DNA of 10,453 bases from Actinomycetota bacterium (GTDB taxonomy: Bacteria > Actinomycetota > Thermoleophilia > Gaiellales > Gaiellaceae): the NCBI GenBank assembly GCA_013813345.1, contig JACCRW010000065.1:1-10453 (forward strand), read 5' to 3'. Positions 1-5,663 of this stretch are shown piece after piece; position 1 is the first letter of the stretch, and every line of letters starts with the position of its first letter. The position numbers and the translations under genes were made by a program. The notes beneath the pieces are model-generated. The model made no database searches and was not told where the DNA came from. It worked only from the letters and a program-made list of their open reading frames with translations.

Positions 1-107
1 CCGTGACGCGTTTGGAACGCCCAGCGCGTCCATACGACTGTCGCAGGCGATAAAGGCAGTCCGTGACCCTGAGCTGCTGCCTGGGTTTGAGTTGAATCGC
101 GAGAGAA
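1..107. other. Left-edge non-coding stretch with weak possible tRNA terminator
   Basis: I see no convincing gene here. Read on the minus strand, downstream of the tRNA, there is a GGCAG/CTGCC pair (positions 55-59 with 77-81) followed by TTTAT. This could be a weak intrinsic terminator for the tRNA, but the stem is only 5 bp and the loop is 17 bases. A GTCCGTGAC-like segment near 59-66 partly repeats CCGTGAC at 1-7; I give it no meaning. Confidence 0.25.
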
Positions 108-179
108 GGCCCATACGGGATTCGAACCCGTGCCGCCGCCGTGAGAGGGCGGTGTCCTAGGCCACTAGACGAATGGGCC
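108..179 (-). tRNA. tRNA-Glu (anticodon CUC)
   Basis: The reverse complement folds as a full cloverleaf. The 7-bp acceptor stem is GGCCCAT/ATGGGCC, U8 and C9 are followed by a GTCT D-stem, and the 5-bp anticodon stem CCGCC/GGCGG carries the loop CTCTCAC, giving anticodon CTC for glutamate. The T-arm is ACGGG-TTCGAAT-CCCGT. The length is 72 nt to the end of the acceptor stem. CCA is not encoded: the bases after the stem are TTCTC, so the discriminator position would be U, which is unusual for bacterial tRNA-Glu (usually G or A). No second tRNA is visible next to it. Confidence 0.95.
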
Positions 180-191
180 GCGCAGCGCGCC

Positions 192-197
192 AGTGTA
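192..197 (-). promoter_or_regulatory. Candidate -10 box for the tRNA-Glu gene
   Basis: On the minus strand TACACT lies 12 nt before the first base of the mature tRNA, the right distance for a -10 box with a short 5' leader. No recognisable TTGACA-like -35 is present at the usual spacing. The same hexamer appears in front of the cyclase gene at 9130. Confidence 0.4.
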
Positions 198-288
198 GCG
201 AACGGCCCGGCCCGGCAGGCGCGTTTACGCCGCGTCTGCCCCGGCAAGGATCGGACGTTCTCCTTGGCGATGACAAGGAGAGCGCCGG

Positions 289-672
289 ATGCAGAAAGCA
301 GTCGTCAACCTCCTCAGCGTGGTCGTGTTCGCGGGGCTTGCGGGCGCCGCGGCCAACGACTCTAGCTCGGCGGCGGGCTCGGAGCGGTACCTCGTCGTGC
401 TCAAGGGCACGCAAGACGCAACGGATTCGCGACGTCAGGAACCAGCACGGCGGTGAAGGCGGCCGTGAGCGCCGCGGGCGGCACGATCGCGGAACGATCT
501 CTCGCGTCAGATCGGCGTCGTCGTCGCCGAGTCGAGCGTGGGCACGTTCGCCGACGCCCTGTCCTCCTCGCCGCTCGTCGAGACGGTCGGAGCCGACAAG
601 CGCTTCAAGGCCTACCGGACGGCGGGGCGGAACAGACCGCCGACCCGCTCGAGTCGCTTCAGTGGGACATGA
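289..672 (+). pseudogene. Broken signal peptide and propeptide of the S8 protease (three frame changes)
   Basis: An ATG at 289 sits 8 nt after a strong Shine-Dalgarno (AAGGAG, 275-280). It opens a 55-codon frame (289-456) that encodes a Sec signal peptide (MQKAV, hydrophobic core, AGAAA) and the beginning of an inhibitor_I9-type propeptide (ERYLVVLKG). The propeptide then continues in the second frame from about 420 (TSTAVKAAVSAAGGTIAE), returns to the first frame from about 493 to 620 (LSRQIGVVVAES, then GTFADALSSSPLVETVGADK), and finally goes back to the frame of the catalytic domain near 620-640 (EQTADPLESLQWDMMQIRA). Each piece makes sense only when joined, so the ancestral gene was one reading frame of about 475 codons. 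The cause could be a decayed gene or small indels in the assembly; none of the junctions is a long homopolymer. Confidence 0.7.
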
Positions 673-1718
673 TGCAGATCCGTGCGTCGGAGGCGCACGA
701 GGTCCAAGCGGGCTCGCGTTCGGTCGACGTCGGCATCCTCGACAGCGGCATCGACGGCCGTCATCCCGACTTCTTCGTCGACACGGCCGGCACGAACGTG
801 GATTGCTCGCGCGGCCGCAACTCGGTGACGTTCCTGCCGACCGGGCCGGGCGTTGGAACTCCGGACCCGTGCACCGACAACCAGTTCCACGGCACCCACG
901 TCGCAGGCACCGTGGGCGCGCAGGCGAACGGGATCGGGATCGTGGGCGTCGCTCCGAACGTGACGCTCGTTCCCGTCAAGGTCTGCGACGCCAGCGGCTT
1001 CTGCTACGCGAGCACCGTCGTCGACGGGATCACCTATGCCGGCGACCAGAAGCTCGACGTGATCAACATGAGCTTCTTCGTCGACGACAACGAGTTCCAG
1101 CAGTCGACCGAGTTCAAGTGCAGCGACGACCCGGTGCAGCGCAGCTTCCGTCGGGCCGTCGAACGGGCGATCCAGTACGCGCGTGGGCAGGGCGTGACTC
1201 CGATTGCGGCTCTCGGCAACTCGGACGAGGATCTCGCTCACCCCGAGGCGGGAAACCAATGCGAGGTCGTCCCGGCCGAGACCCAGGGCGTGATCGGGGT
1301 CTCGTCGCTCGGCCGCCAGAGTGAGAAGGCCAGCTACTCGAACTACGGATCCGGGCCAAACGACGTCTCGGCACCCGGCGGCAACGGCTCCACAGGAGAT
1401 TGCACGCGTACCGTGCTCTCGACCTTCGCGGCGGGAGCCTACGGTTGCATCCAAGGCACGTCGATGGCCTCGCCGCACGCGGCGGGCGTCGCCGCGCTGA
1501 TCGTCAGTCAGTTCGGCACCCTCGGCTCGGATGGCGACGTGAAGCTGTCGCCGACCAAAGTCGAGTCGTATCTCCAGAGCACAACGATCGACATCGGCCT
1601 GCCGGGCTACGACGAGTGCTTCGGCAACGGCCGCATCGACGCCCTGCGCGCCGTCCGGCACGACACGTCGCGGGCGTTCGACGCCTCGGCGCCGGCCTGC
1701 CCCGAGTACCAGCAGTAA
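453..1718 (+). CDS. Subtilisin-like S8 serine protease, intact catalytic domain
   Basis: Secreted endopeptidase of the subtilase clan. Numbered from the GTG at 453, the full Asp/His/Ser triad is present: D97 in VGILDSGIDG, H146 in FHGTHVAGT and S337 in GTSMASPHAAGVAAL. The oxyanion Asn is N256 (ALGNSD). About ten cysteines lie in the mature part, fitting an exported, disulfide-bonded enzyme. The open frame itself has no signal peptide: the GTG at 453 falls inside the propeptide and has no good ribosome site. The biological start is almost certainly the ATG at 289, now separated by frame changes. If these are real, the enzyme would be made without signal and without a complete propeptide and would probably not be exported or matured. 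Family membership is near certain; activity is uncertain. Confidence 0.9.
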   Translation: MKAAVSAAGGTIAERSLASDRRRRRRVERGHVRRRPVLLAARRDGRSRQALQGLPDGGAEQTADPLESLQWDMMQIRASEAHEVQAGSRSVDVGILDSGIDGRHPDFFVDTAGTNVDCSRGRNSVTFLPTGPGVGTPDPCTDNQFHGTHVAGTVGAQANGIGIVGVAPNVTLVPVKVCDASGFCYASTVVDGITYAGDQKLDVINMSFFVDDNEFQQSTEFKCSDDPVQRSFRRAVERAIQYARGQGVTPIAALGNSDEDLAHPEAGNQCEVVPAETQGVIGVSSLGRQSEKASYSNYGSGPNDVSAPGGNGSTGDCTRTVLSTFAAGAYGCIQGTSMASPHAAGVAALIVSQFGTLGSDGDVKLSPTKVESYLQSTTIDIGLPGYDECFGNGRIDALRAVRHDTSRAFDASAPACPEYQQ

Positions 1719-1740
1719 CCGTTTGCCAGGAGTGATCGTG

Positions 1741-1768
1741 GGAGGGCTCCGGGTGCCGGAGCACCTCC
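1741..1768 (+). terminator. Strong hairpin downstream of the S8 protease
   Basis: GGAGG-GCTCCGG, loop GTG, then CCGGAGC-(A)-CCTCC: a 12-bp stem with one bulged A, 22 bases after the protease stop. There is no T-run after it, as is common for hairpin terminators in high-GC actinobacteria. A second small inverted repeat (CTCCT-GA-AGGAG) follows just downstream. Confidence 0.6.
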
Positions 1769-1802
1769 GGATCGAACTCCTGAAGGAGGCTCTACCAAGG
1801 CT

Positions 1803-2000
1803 TTGCCCTCGCCTGGCCGACTCCTGGCCAACCGGCGGGCACCCTCTCTCGTGACTCGAACGAAGGAGGTTGCCGCGACGACGACCGGCGCGAGGACGCC
1901 CACCGGCGCCACGACGACGACCGGCTCGACCGCTGAGCAGGACTCCGGCTCCGGTCGGGGACGAGGACGCGGGCGCGGCCGTGGCGGCGGAGACGACTAG
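1803..2000 (+). CDS. Possible 65-residue low-complexity protein (Thr/Gly and RG repeats)
   Basis: An open frame from a TTG fills most of the gap before the nitroreductase and stops 10 bases before it. The C-terminal half is extremely biased: TTTG and TPTG repeats followed by a run of alternating Gly-Arg (GSGRGRGRGRGRGGGDD). At DNA level it contains two copies of ACGACGACCGGC (near 1877 and 1914) and a GGACG/CGGGCG-rich tract. No signal peptide, no domain and no convincing Shine-Dalgarno at the right spacing. It may be a real disordered protein or simply GC-rich intergenic DNA. No other gene is evident between 1719 and 2010. Confidence 0.25.
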   Translation: MPSPGRLLANRRAPSLVTRTKEVAATTTGARTPTGATTTTGSTAEQDSGSGRGRGRGRGRGGGDD

Positions 2001-2010
2001 GATCGAGCGG

Positions 2011-2673
2011 GTGGAGCACCCGTTCGTGCCGCTTCGCTACGAGCGCCCGGAGCCGACGGCGCAACTGGCCGCGTCACGCGGATTCCTGGAGCGGCTCTCC
2101 CGGCGCAGGACCGTCCGCACGTTCTCGTCCGAGCCCGTGCCGCTTGAGCTCGTTCAGAATGCGATCGCTGCGGCTGGAACTGCGCCTTCGGGCGCGCACC
2201 AGCAGCCGTGGACGTTCGTCGTCGTCACCGATCCCGAGCTGAAGCGGCAGCTCCGCGCCGCAGCCGAGGAGGAGGAGCGGCGCAACTACGACGGGCGGAT
2301 GTCGGAGGAATGGCTGCGGGCGCTGGCGCCGCTCGGAACCGATGCGGTCAAGTCCCATCTCGAGGATGCGCCCTACGTGATCGTCGTGCTCGAGCAGGTC
2401 TACGGGGTGGGCGAGAACGGGGCGAAGGTGAAGCACTACTACGCGCGCGAGTCGGTCGGGATCGCGGTCGGCTTGCTCCTCGCGGGCCTCCACGAAGCCG
2501 GTCTCGTCGCGCTTACGCACACCCCGAGCCCGATGGGCTTCATCCGCGAGCTGCTCGGCCGCCCGGCGAACGAACGGCCTTTCTGCGTGATCCCGGTCGG
2601 CTTCCCCGCGGAGGGGACTACCGTGCCCGACCTCGAGCGCAAGCCGCTCGCCGAGATCATGGTGCTCACGTGA
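2011..2673 (+). CDS. Nitroreductase-fold flavoprotein, bacterial iodotyrosine deiodinase-like (220 aa)
   Basis: FMN-dependent enzyme of the nitroreductase superfamily, closest in pattern to iodotyrosine deiodinase, which reductively removes halogen from mono- and di-iodotyrosine. Landmarks: PFVPLRYERP at the N-terminus; the FMN-phosphate motif RRTVR (32-36); TAPSGAHQQPWTFVVV (57-72); EEEERRNY (86-93); HYYARESVGIAVGLLLAGL; THTPSP; and the terminal VPDLERKPLAEIMV. The three lid residues that grip the amino-acid zwitterion in the animal enzyme (Glu, Tyr four residues on, Lys 21 further) are present as E89, Y93 and K114. I chose GTG at 2011 because homology begins there. The frame is open further upstream, but that part reads as Arg/Pro-rich noise. 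The Shine-Dalgarno is weak (GGATCGAGCGG). Coupled to the next gene. The halotyrosine substrate is inferred, not shown. Confidence 0.9.
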   Translation: MEHPFVPLRYERPEPTAQLAASRGFLERLSRRRTVRTFSSEPVPLELVQNAIAAAGTAPSGAHQQPWTFVVVTDPELKRQLRAAAEEEERRNYDGRMSEEWLRALAPLGTDAVKSHLEDAPYVIVVLEQVYGVGENGAKVKHYYARESVGIAVGLLLAGLHEAGLVALTHTPSPMGFIRELLGRPANERPFCVIPVGFPAEGTTVPDLERKPLAEIMVLT

Positions 2674-3284
2674 TGCGGGTCTACCGGATCCCGTTCTCGA
2701 CGAACGTCGAGCGCATCGCGCTCGCTGCCGGGCACAAAGGGCTCGAGCTCGAATACATCGACGTCCCCGACGACGATCGGAGCGAGATCGTGCGCGTCAG
2801 CGGCCAGGAGCTCGTGCCGGTGCTCGAGCACGACGGTTTCGTCCTCGCCGACTCGCCCGCGATCCTCGAGTACCTCGAGCAGACCTACCCGGAACGGCCG
2901 CTGCTGCCCACGGATCCGGCGGGCCGGGCCGAGATCCGCGTCTTCTGCGACTGGTTCAACCGGGTCTGGAAGCGCGCCCCGAACCTGCACTTCGCGGAGG
3001 GGGAGACGGAGCAACCCGACCCGCGGCGGCTGGAGGAGCTCGGCGGCCGGATCACGGCCTCGCTGCCGCTGTTCGAGGATCTACTCTCCAGTCGCGACTT
3101 CCTCTTCGGCGAGCTCTCGCTCGCGGACGTGACCGCGTTTCCCTTTCTCAAGTACGCCGTGATCTGGGAGGACGGCGATCCGCACCGCTTCCACGAGATC
3201 CTCCGCGACCACCTCCGGCTCGACGGCGCGTTTTCCCGGCTCGAGGCGTGGATCCAGCGGATCGACGCGCTTCCGCGAAGCTAG
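2673..3284 (+). CDS. Glutathione S-transferase family protein (203 aa)
   Basis: Two-domain GST fold. The N-terminal thioredoxin-like domain (about residues 1-72) has a Ser at the usual catalytic position (S9 in RIPFSTNVERIAL), the cis-Pro loop ELVPVLEHDG (P49) and the Asp-Ser gamma-glutamyl site (D60-S61, then PAILEYLEQTYP). The helical C-terminal domain includes the LSLADVTAFPFL motif typical of GSTs. The ATG shares its A with the TGA of the nitroreductase (TGATG), so translation is probably coupled and the two products are probably used together. GST homologues can conjugate or reductively dehalogenate electrophiles. Many actinobacteria use mycothiol rather than glutathione, so the true thiol is open. 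Confidence 0.9.
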   Translation: MRVYRIPFSTNVERIALAAGHKGLELEYIDVPDDDRSEIVRVSGQELVPVLEHDGFVLADSPAILEYLEQTYPERPLLPTDPAGRAEIRVFCDWFNRVWKRAPNLHFAEGETEQPDPRRLEELGGRITASLPLFEDLLSSRDFLFGELSLADVTAFPFLKYAVIWEDGDPHRFHEILRDHLRLDGAFSRLEAWIQRIDALPRS

Positions 3285-3316
3285 ACCTACGGATCCGAAA
3301 AAGGTTCACTACGACA

Positions 3317-3868
3317 ATGGACGTGGGGGAGACGAGCGACGGCGAGCTGGTGGCGCTCTGCCGGGCCGGCGACGAGCGCGCCTGGGCGATGCTCGTCGAG
3401 CGCTATTCGCGCTACGTCTACGCGATCGCCGTTCAGGGCTTCCGTCTGCCCGAGCCGGACGCTGAGGACATCTTCCAGGATGCCTTCGCGCGCGCTTTCG
3501 AGCGCCTCGACGCTCTCCGCGACGACGATGCTTTTCGTCCGTGGTTGGCTCAGATGACGCGGCGGCTGTGCATCGATTCCTGCCGGCGGCGGCGGGACGA
3601 GGGCGAGGAGCCGGAAGTCGAGGTCGAGGATCCGAGCGGCGAGCTCGATCGCCTCGACGAAGCGCTGGCCGTGCGCGAGGGGCTCACCCGTCTCTCCGGT
3701 GATTGCCGGGAGATCCTCGATCGATTCTTCGCGCAGGACGAGAGCTATCGCACGATCGGCGAGGCGCTCCAGCTTCCCGCCGGGACGATCGCGAGTCGGA
3801 TCTCCCGCTGCCTCGGCCATCTGCGGGCAGAACTCGAGGGAAGAAAGGCGGTCGTTCTCGAGTCTTGA
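3317..3868 (+). CDS. ECF-type RNA polymerase sigma factor (183 aa)
   Basis: Short sigma-70 family protein with only regions 2 and 4. Region 2 spans about residues 8-92 (LVALCRAGDERAWAMLVERY, DAEDIFQDAFARAFE, WLAQMTRRLCIDSCRRRR). An acidic linker follows (about 96-118), then region 4 at about 121-173 with the helix-turn-helix SYRTIGEALQLPAGTIASRISR. ATG at 3317 has AAGG about 12 nt upstream; it is the first start that does not add unrelated residues. It would direct polymerase to a regulon of its own. I see no anti-sigma gene of the zinc-binding ZAS type (HxxxCxxC) next to it, and no obvious autoregulatory promoter in the 32-base gap upstream. The next gene starts 8 bases after the stop. Confidence 0.92.
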   Translation: MDVGETSDGELVALCRAGDERAWAMLVERYSRYVYAIAVQGFRLPEPDAEDIFQDAFARAFERLDALRDDDAFRPWLAQMTRRLCIDSCRRRRDEGEEPEVEVEDPSGELDRLDEALAVREGLTRLSGDCREILDRFFAQDESYRTIGEALQLPAGTIASRISRCLGHLRAELEGRKAVVLES

Positions 3869-3876
3869 GTACTGAG

Positions 3877-4134
3877 ATGCCGATCACCGAGTACACAGAA
3901 GAGCGCGTGGCAGAGCTCCTGCGGGCTCTTCCCCCGGCGCCTGCCGGGTGGGTCGCGGCGGCGGCCGAGCTACCGCGTGCGCGGGCCGAGCTCGACCGGA
4001 TCGTGGAGCTCGCGACCGCGGACGCCGATTTCCGGCTCGCCCTGATCGAGGATCTCGAGGCGGCCCTCCGCTCCGCCGGCTTCGCGGCCGACCGGAGAAG
4101 GGTCGTGGAGCTGCAGCGGCGTCTCGCCCTGTAG
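3877..4134 (+). CDS. Small helical protein of unknown function (85 aa)
   Basis: I do not recognise a family with confidence. It begins MPITEYTEERVAELLRALPP and is rich in Ala, Leu, Arg and Glu, so it is probably all-helical and soluble. There is no signal peptide, membrane segment or Cys. Residues 47-69 (TADADFRLALIEDLEAALRS, then AGF) resemble the 'xxDPEFRxxLLxDPxAALxxxG' motif of nitrile-hydratase-like/NHLP leader peptides and some other helical tails; this is a resemblance only. It lies 8 bases after the sigma factor stop without its own clear ribosome site, so it is probably translationally coupled and could modulate the sigma factor. Its stop (4132-4134) is at the point where the cyclodeaminase homology begins in another frame. 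Confidence 0.65.
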   Translation: MPITEYTEERVAELLRALPPAPAGWVAAAAELPRARAELDRIVELATADADFRLALIEDLEAALRSAGFAADRRRVVELQRRLAL

Positions 4135-4157
4135 CCGAGGACGAGCGGACCGAGCGG

Positions 4158-4712
4158 CTGCTCGGTCTTCGGCTCGACGAGTTCCTCGACGCGCTCGCCG
4201 CGAAGGGACCCGTTCCGGCTGCCGGAGCCGCGGCGGCCGTGTGCACGGCCATGGCCGGCAGCCTCGTCGCGATGGCCGCCCGAACGTCGCCCGATTGGGA
4301 CGAGTCGGGTGGCGTGGCCGCTCAGGCGGAGGCGATCCGGGCGCGCGTCACCCCACTCGCGCTCGCCGACTCGGAGGCGTACGCGGAGGTGCTCGCTGCC
4401 CTCGCGTCCACCGGCGGTGGGCGTCGTCCGGATCTCGCCGCGGCCCTGAGGCGCGCGAGTGAGGTTCCGCTCGCAATCGCCGAGGCTGCCGCCGACACGG
4501 CCACGCTCGCTGCTTACACCGCGCCTCGTTGTACGGCCTCGGTCCGAGGCGAGGCGCTGGTCGCGGTGGCGCTCGCCGAGGCGGCGGCGCGGGCCGCCGC
4601 TCGGCTCGTCGAGATCAACCTCGCGGCGGCGACGCACGATCCGCACCACGAGCGCGCCCGCAGGGCGCTGGCCGACGCCGCGGCCGCGCTCCGCCTGGCA
4701 GGAGAGGAATGA
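4158..4712 (+). CDS. Cyclodeaminase/cyclohydrolase (FTCD-type) family protein, start uncertain
   Basis: Helical protein of the formimidoyl-THF cyclodeaminase / methenyl-THF cyclohydrolase family, which acts on C1-folates. Recognised by LRLDEFLDALAAKGPVPAAG at the N-terminus, AGSLVAMAARTSPDW, SEAYAEVLAAL, ASEVPLAIAEAAADT and the C-terminal ALAEAAARAAARLVEINLAA. Homology begins near 4137, directly after the stop of the 85-residue gene, but no ATG, GTG or TTG exists there in this frame. Candidates are a CTG at 4158 (used here), a GTG at 3948 that would overlap the previous gene by nearly 190 bases, or internal GTG 4239/ATG 4251 that would remove the first helix. Production by -1 frameshift from the 85-residue gene, or a sequence error, is also possible. 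The usual PGGGS-like glycine motif reads PAAGA here, so catalytic activity is in doubt. Confidence 0.75.
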   Translation: MLGLRLDEFLDALAAKGPVPAAGAAAAVCTAMAGSLVAMAARTSPDWDESGGVAAQAEAIRARVTPLALADSEAYAEVLAALASTGGGRRPDLAAALRRASEVPLAIAEAAADTATLAAYTAPRCTASVRGEALVAVALAEAAARAAARLVEINLAAATHDPHHERARRALADAAAALRLAGEE

Positions 4713-4743
4713 GCCGGCTCGGCCGGTCGACGAGCGCCGCTCG

Positions 4744-4772
4744 AGAGCTTGTGTTGGAACAACACAAGCTCT
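4744..4772. repeat. Hairpin repeat, copy 1 (perfect 13-bp stem, GAA loop)
   Basis: AGAGCTTGTGTTG - GAA - CAACACAAGCTCT is a perfect inverted repeat, A/T-rich compared with its surroundings, 31 bases after the cyclodeaminase stop. It could be a terminator (no T-run follows), a dimeric repressor operator (TTGTGTTG half sites) or a copy of a small repeat family. A near copy lies 59 bases further on. Confidence 0.75.
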
Positions 4773-4781
4773 GTTCGAGCG

Positions 4782-4800
4782 CGCAACGATGGCGTTTGCG
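4782..4800. repeat. Third hairpin between the two repeat copies
   Basis: CGCAACG - ATGG - CGTT(T)GCG forms a 7-bp stem with one bulged T, exactly between the two TTGTGTTG hairpins, so the 4744-4831 stretch is an almost continuous row of three stem-loops. Confidence 0.45.
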
Positions 4801-4803
4801 GGG

Positions 4804-4831
4804 GAGCTTGTGTTGAAACAACACAAACCTC
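4804..4831. repeat. Hairpin repeat, copy 2 (imperfect)
   Basis: GAGCTTGTGTTG - AAA - CAACACAAACCTC. The left arm is identical to copy 1 over 12 bases. The right arm keeps CAACACAA and then diverges (AACCTC instead of GCTC), leaving an 8-bp perfect core plus a mismatched base of stem. It ends 22 bases before the protease start codon, so it lies in the probable leader of the S8-GAF mRNA. Confidence 0.7.
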
Positions 4832-4853
4832 GCTCGGCCGGCGAGGGGCGCGA

Positions 4854-5663
4854 ATGAGCCTCCCCGCCTGGAGCCTGCCGTCGGGCGAGCTCGGCCGGAT
4901 CGCGATCGAGCACGAGTGGCCGGAGCGGGTCGACGCCGAGTGGGCGTTCGGCGGCTCGACGGGCGCGGGCGTCCGCGTCTGCGTCCTCGACAGCGGGATC
5001 GAGGGAGACCACCCGCTCGTCGGGGCCGTTCAGCAGTCGTTCACGGTCGTGCCCGACGGCGACGGCCATGCGGTCGTCGAGGACGAAGGCGTCGACCTCT
5101 GCGGGCACGGGACGGCGTGCGCGGGCGTGCTTCGAGCGCTCGCGCCCGATTGCAGCCTGCACAGCGTTCGTGTGCTCGGCACGGGCTACACGGGCAGCGG
5201 CGACGTCCTGCTCTCCGGGCTTCGCTGGGCGGTCGAACAGGGCTTCGACGTGATCAACATGAGCCTCTCGACAACGAAGAGCAAGTTCTCAGCGGTCCTG
5301 CACGAGCTCGCCGACTCGGCCTACTTCGGCCGGACCGTGCTCGTCGCCTCCGCGCACAACATGCCCGTCGAGAGCTATCCCTGGCGGTTATCGTCCGTGA
5401 TCTCGGTCGGGAGCCACGACCAGGACGATCCGCGCCTCCTCTACGCCAATCCGGCCCCGCCGGTCGAGTTCTTCGCACGCGGCGTCGACGTCGACGTCGC
5501 GTGGCCGGGCGGAAGCACGCTTCGCTGCACGGGAAACAGCTTCGCGACACCGCATGTCTCGGCGCTCTGCGCGCTCGTCCTCGCCAAGCATCCGCAGCTC
5601 ACCCCGTTCCAGGTCAAGAGCGTTCTCTACCTGACCTCGGCCAACGTGGGAGGTGCGTCCTGA
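4854..5663 (+). CDS. Compact S8 (subtilisin-like) protease without signal peptide (269 aa)
   Basis: Subtilase with complete catalytic set: D46 in VCVLDSGIEG, H85 in CGHGTACAG, the oxyanion Asn N169 in ASAHN and S229 in GNSFATPHVSALCAL. DVINMSLS matches the conserved substrate-binding strand. The protein starts MSLPAWSLPSGELGRIAIE and reaches the catalytic Asp after only 45 residues, leaving no room for a signal peptide or I9 propeptide, so a cytoplasmic enzyme is expected. ATG at 4854 has GAGGGG about 6 nt upstream and falls just after the hairpin repeats. The 3' end overlaps the GAF gene by four bases (CTGA), pointing to joint expression and probably control of protease activity by the GAF protein. 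It is only distantly similar to the secreted S8 protease at 453-1718, so this is not a recent duplication. Confidence 0.92.
   Translation: MSLPAWSLPSGELGRIAIEHEWPERVDAEWAFGGSTGAGVRVCVLDSGIEGDHPLVGAVQQSFTVVPDGDGHAVVEDEGVDLCGHGTACAGVLRALAPDCSLHSVRVLGTGYTGSGDVLLSGLRWAVEQGFDVINMSLSTTKSKFSAVLHELADSAYFGRTVLVASAHNMPVESYPWRLSSVISVGSHDQDDPRLLYANPAPPVEFFARGVDVDVAWPGGSTLRCTGNSFATPHVSALCALVLAKHPQLTPFQVKSVLYLTSANVGGAS
5648..5653 (+). promoter_or_regulatory. Ribosome binding site that fixes a CTG start
   Basis: GGGAGG ends 6 bases before the CTG at 5660, ideal spacing. In this frame no ATG, GTG or TTG occurs near the start of the GAF homology, so this site supports CTG initiation inside the CTGA overlap. 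Confidence 0.65.

Noticed and set aside
612..1661. Minus-strand open frame of 349 codons
   Set aside because: Antisense shadow of the S8 catalytic domain; no family features.
4744..4831. CRISPR array
   Set aside because: Only two copies, each internally palindromic, with one 32-base gap and no cas genes.
3684..5162. Long minus-strand open frame (492 codons)
   Set aside because: It runs antisense through the sigma factor, the small protein, the cyclodeaminase and the S8 protease, all with clear homology. Its product is Arg/Ser/Gly-rich without domains: a GC-rich shadow frame.
4916..5659. Upstream extension of the GAF frame through the S8 protease
   Set aside because: The translation there is Arg-rich noise in the second frame of the protease. 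GAF homology begins only near 5660.
453..5663. The two S8 proteases as a recent tandem duplication
   Set aside because: Outside the catalytic motifs they differ strongly in length, Cys pattern and N-terminal structure, and lie 3 kb apart among unrelated genes.
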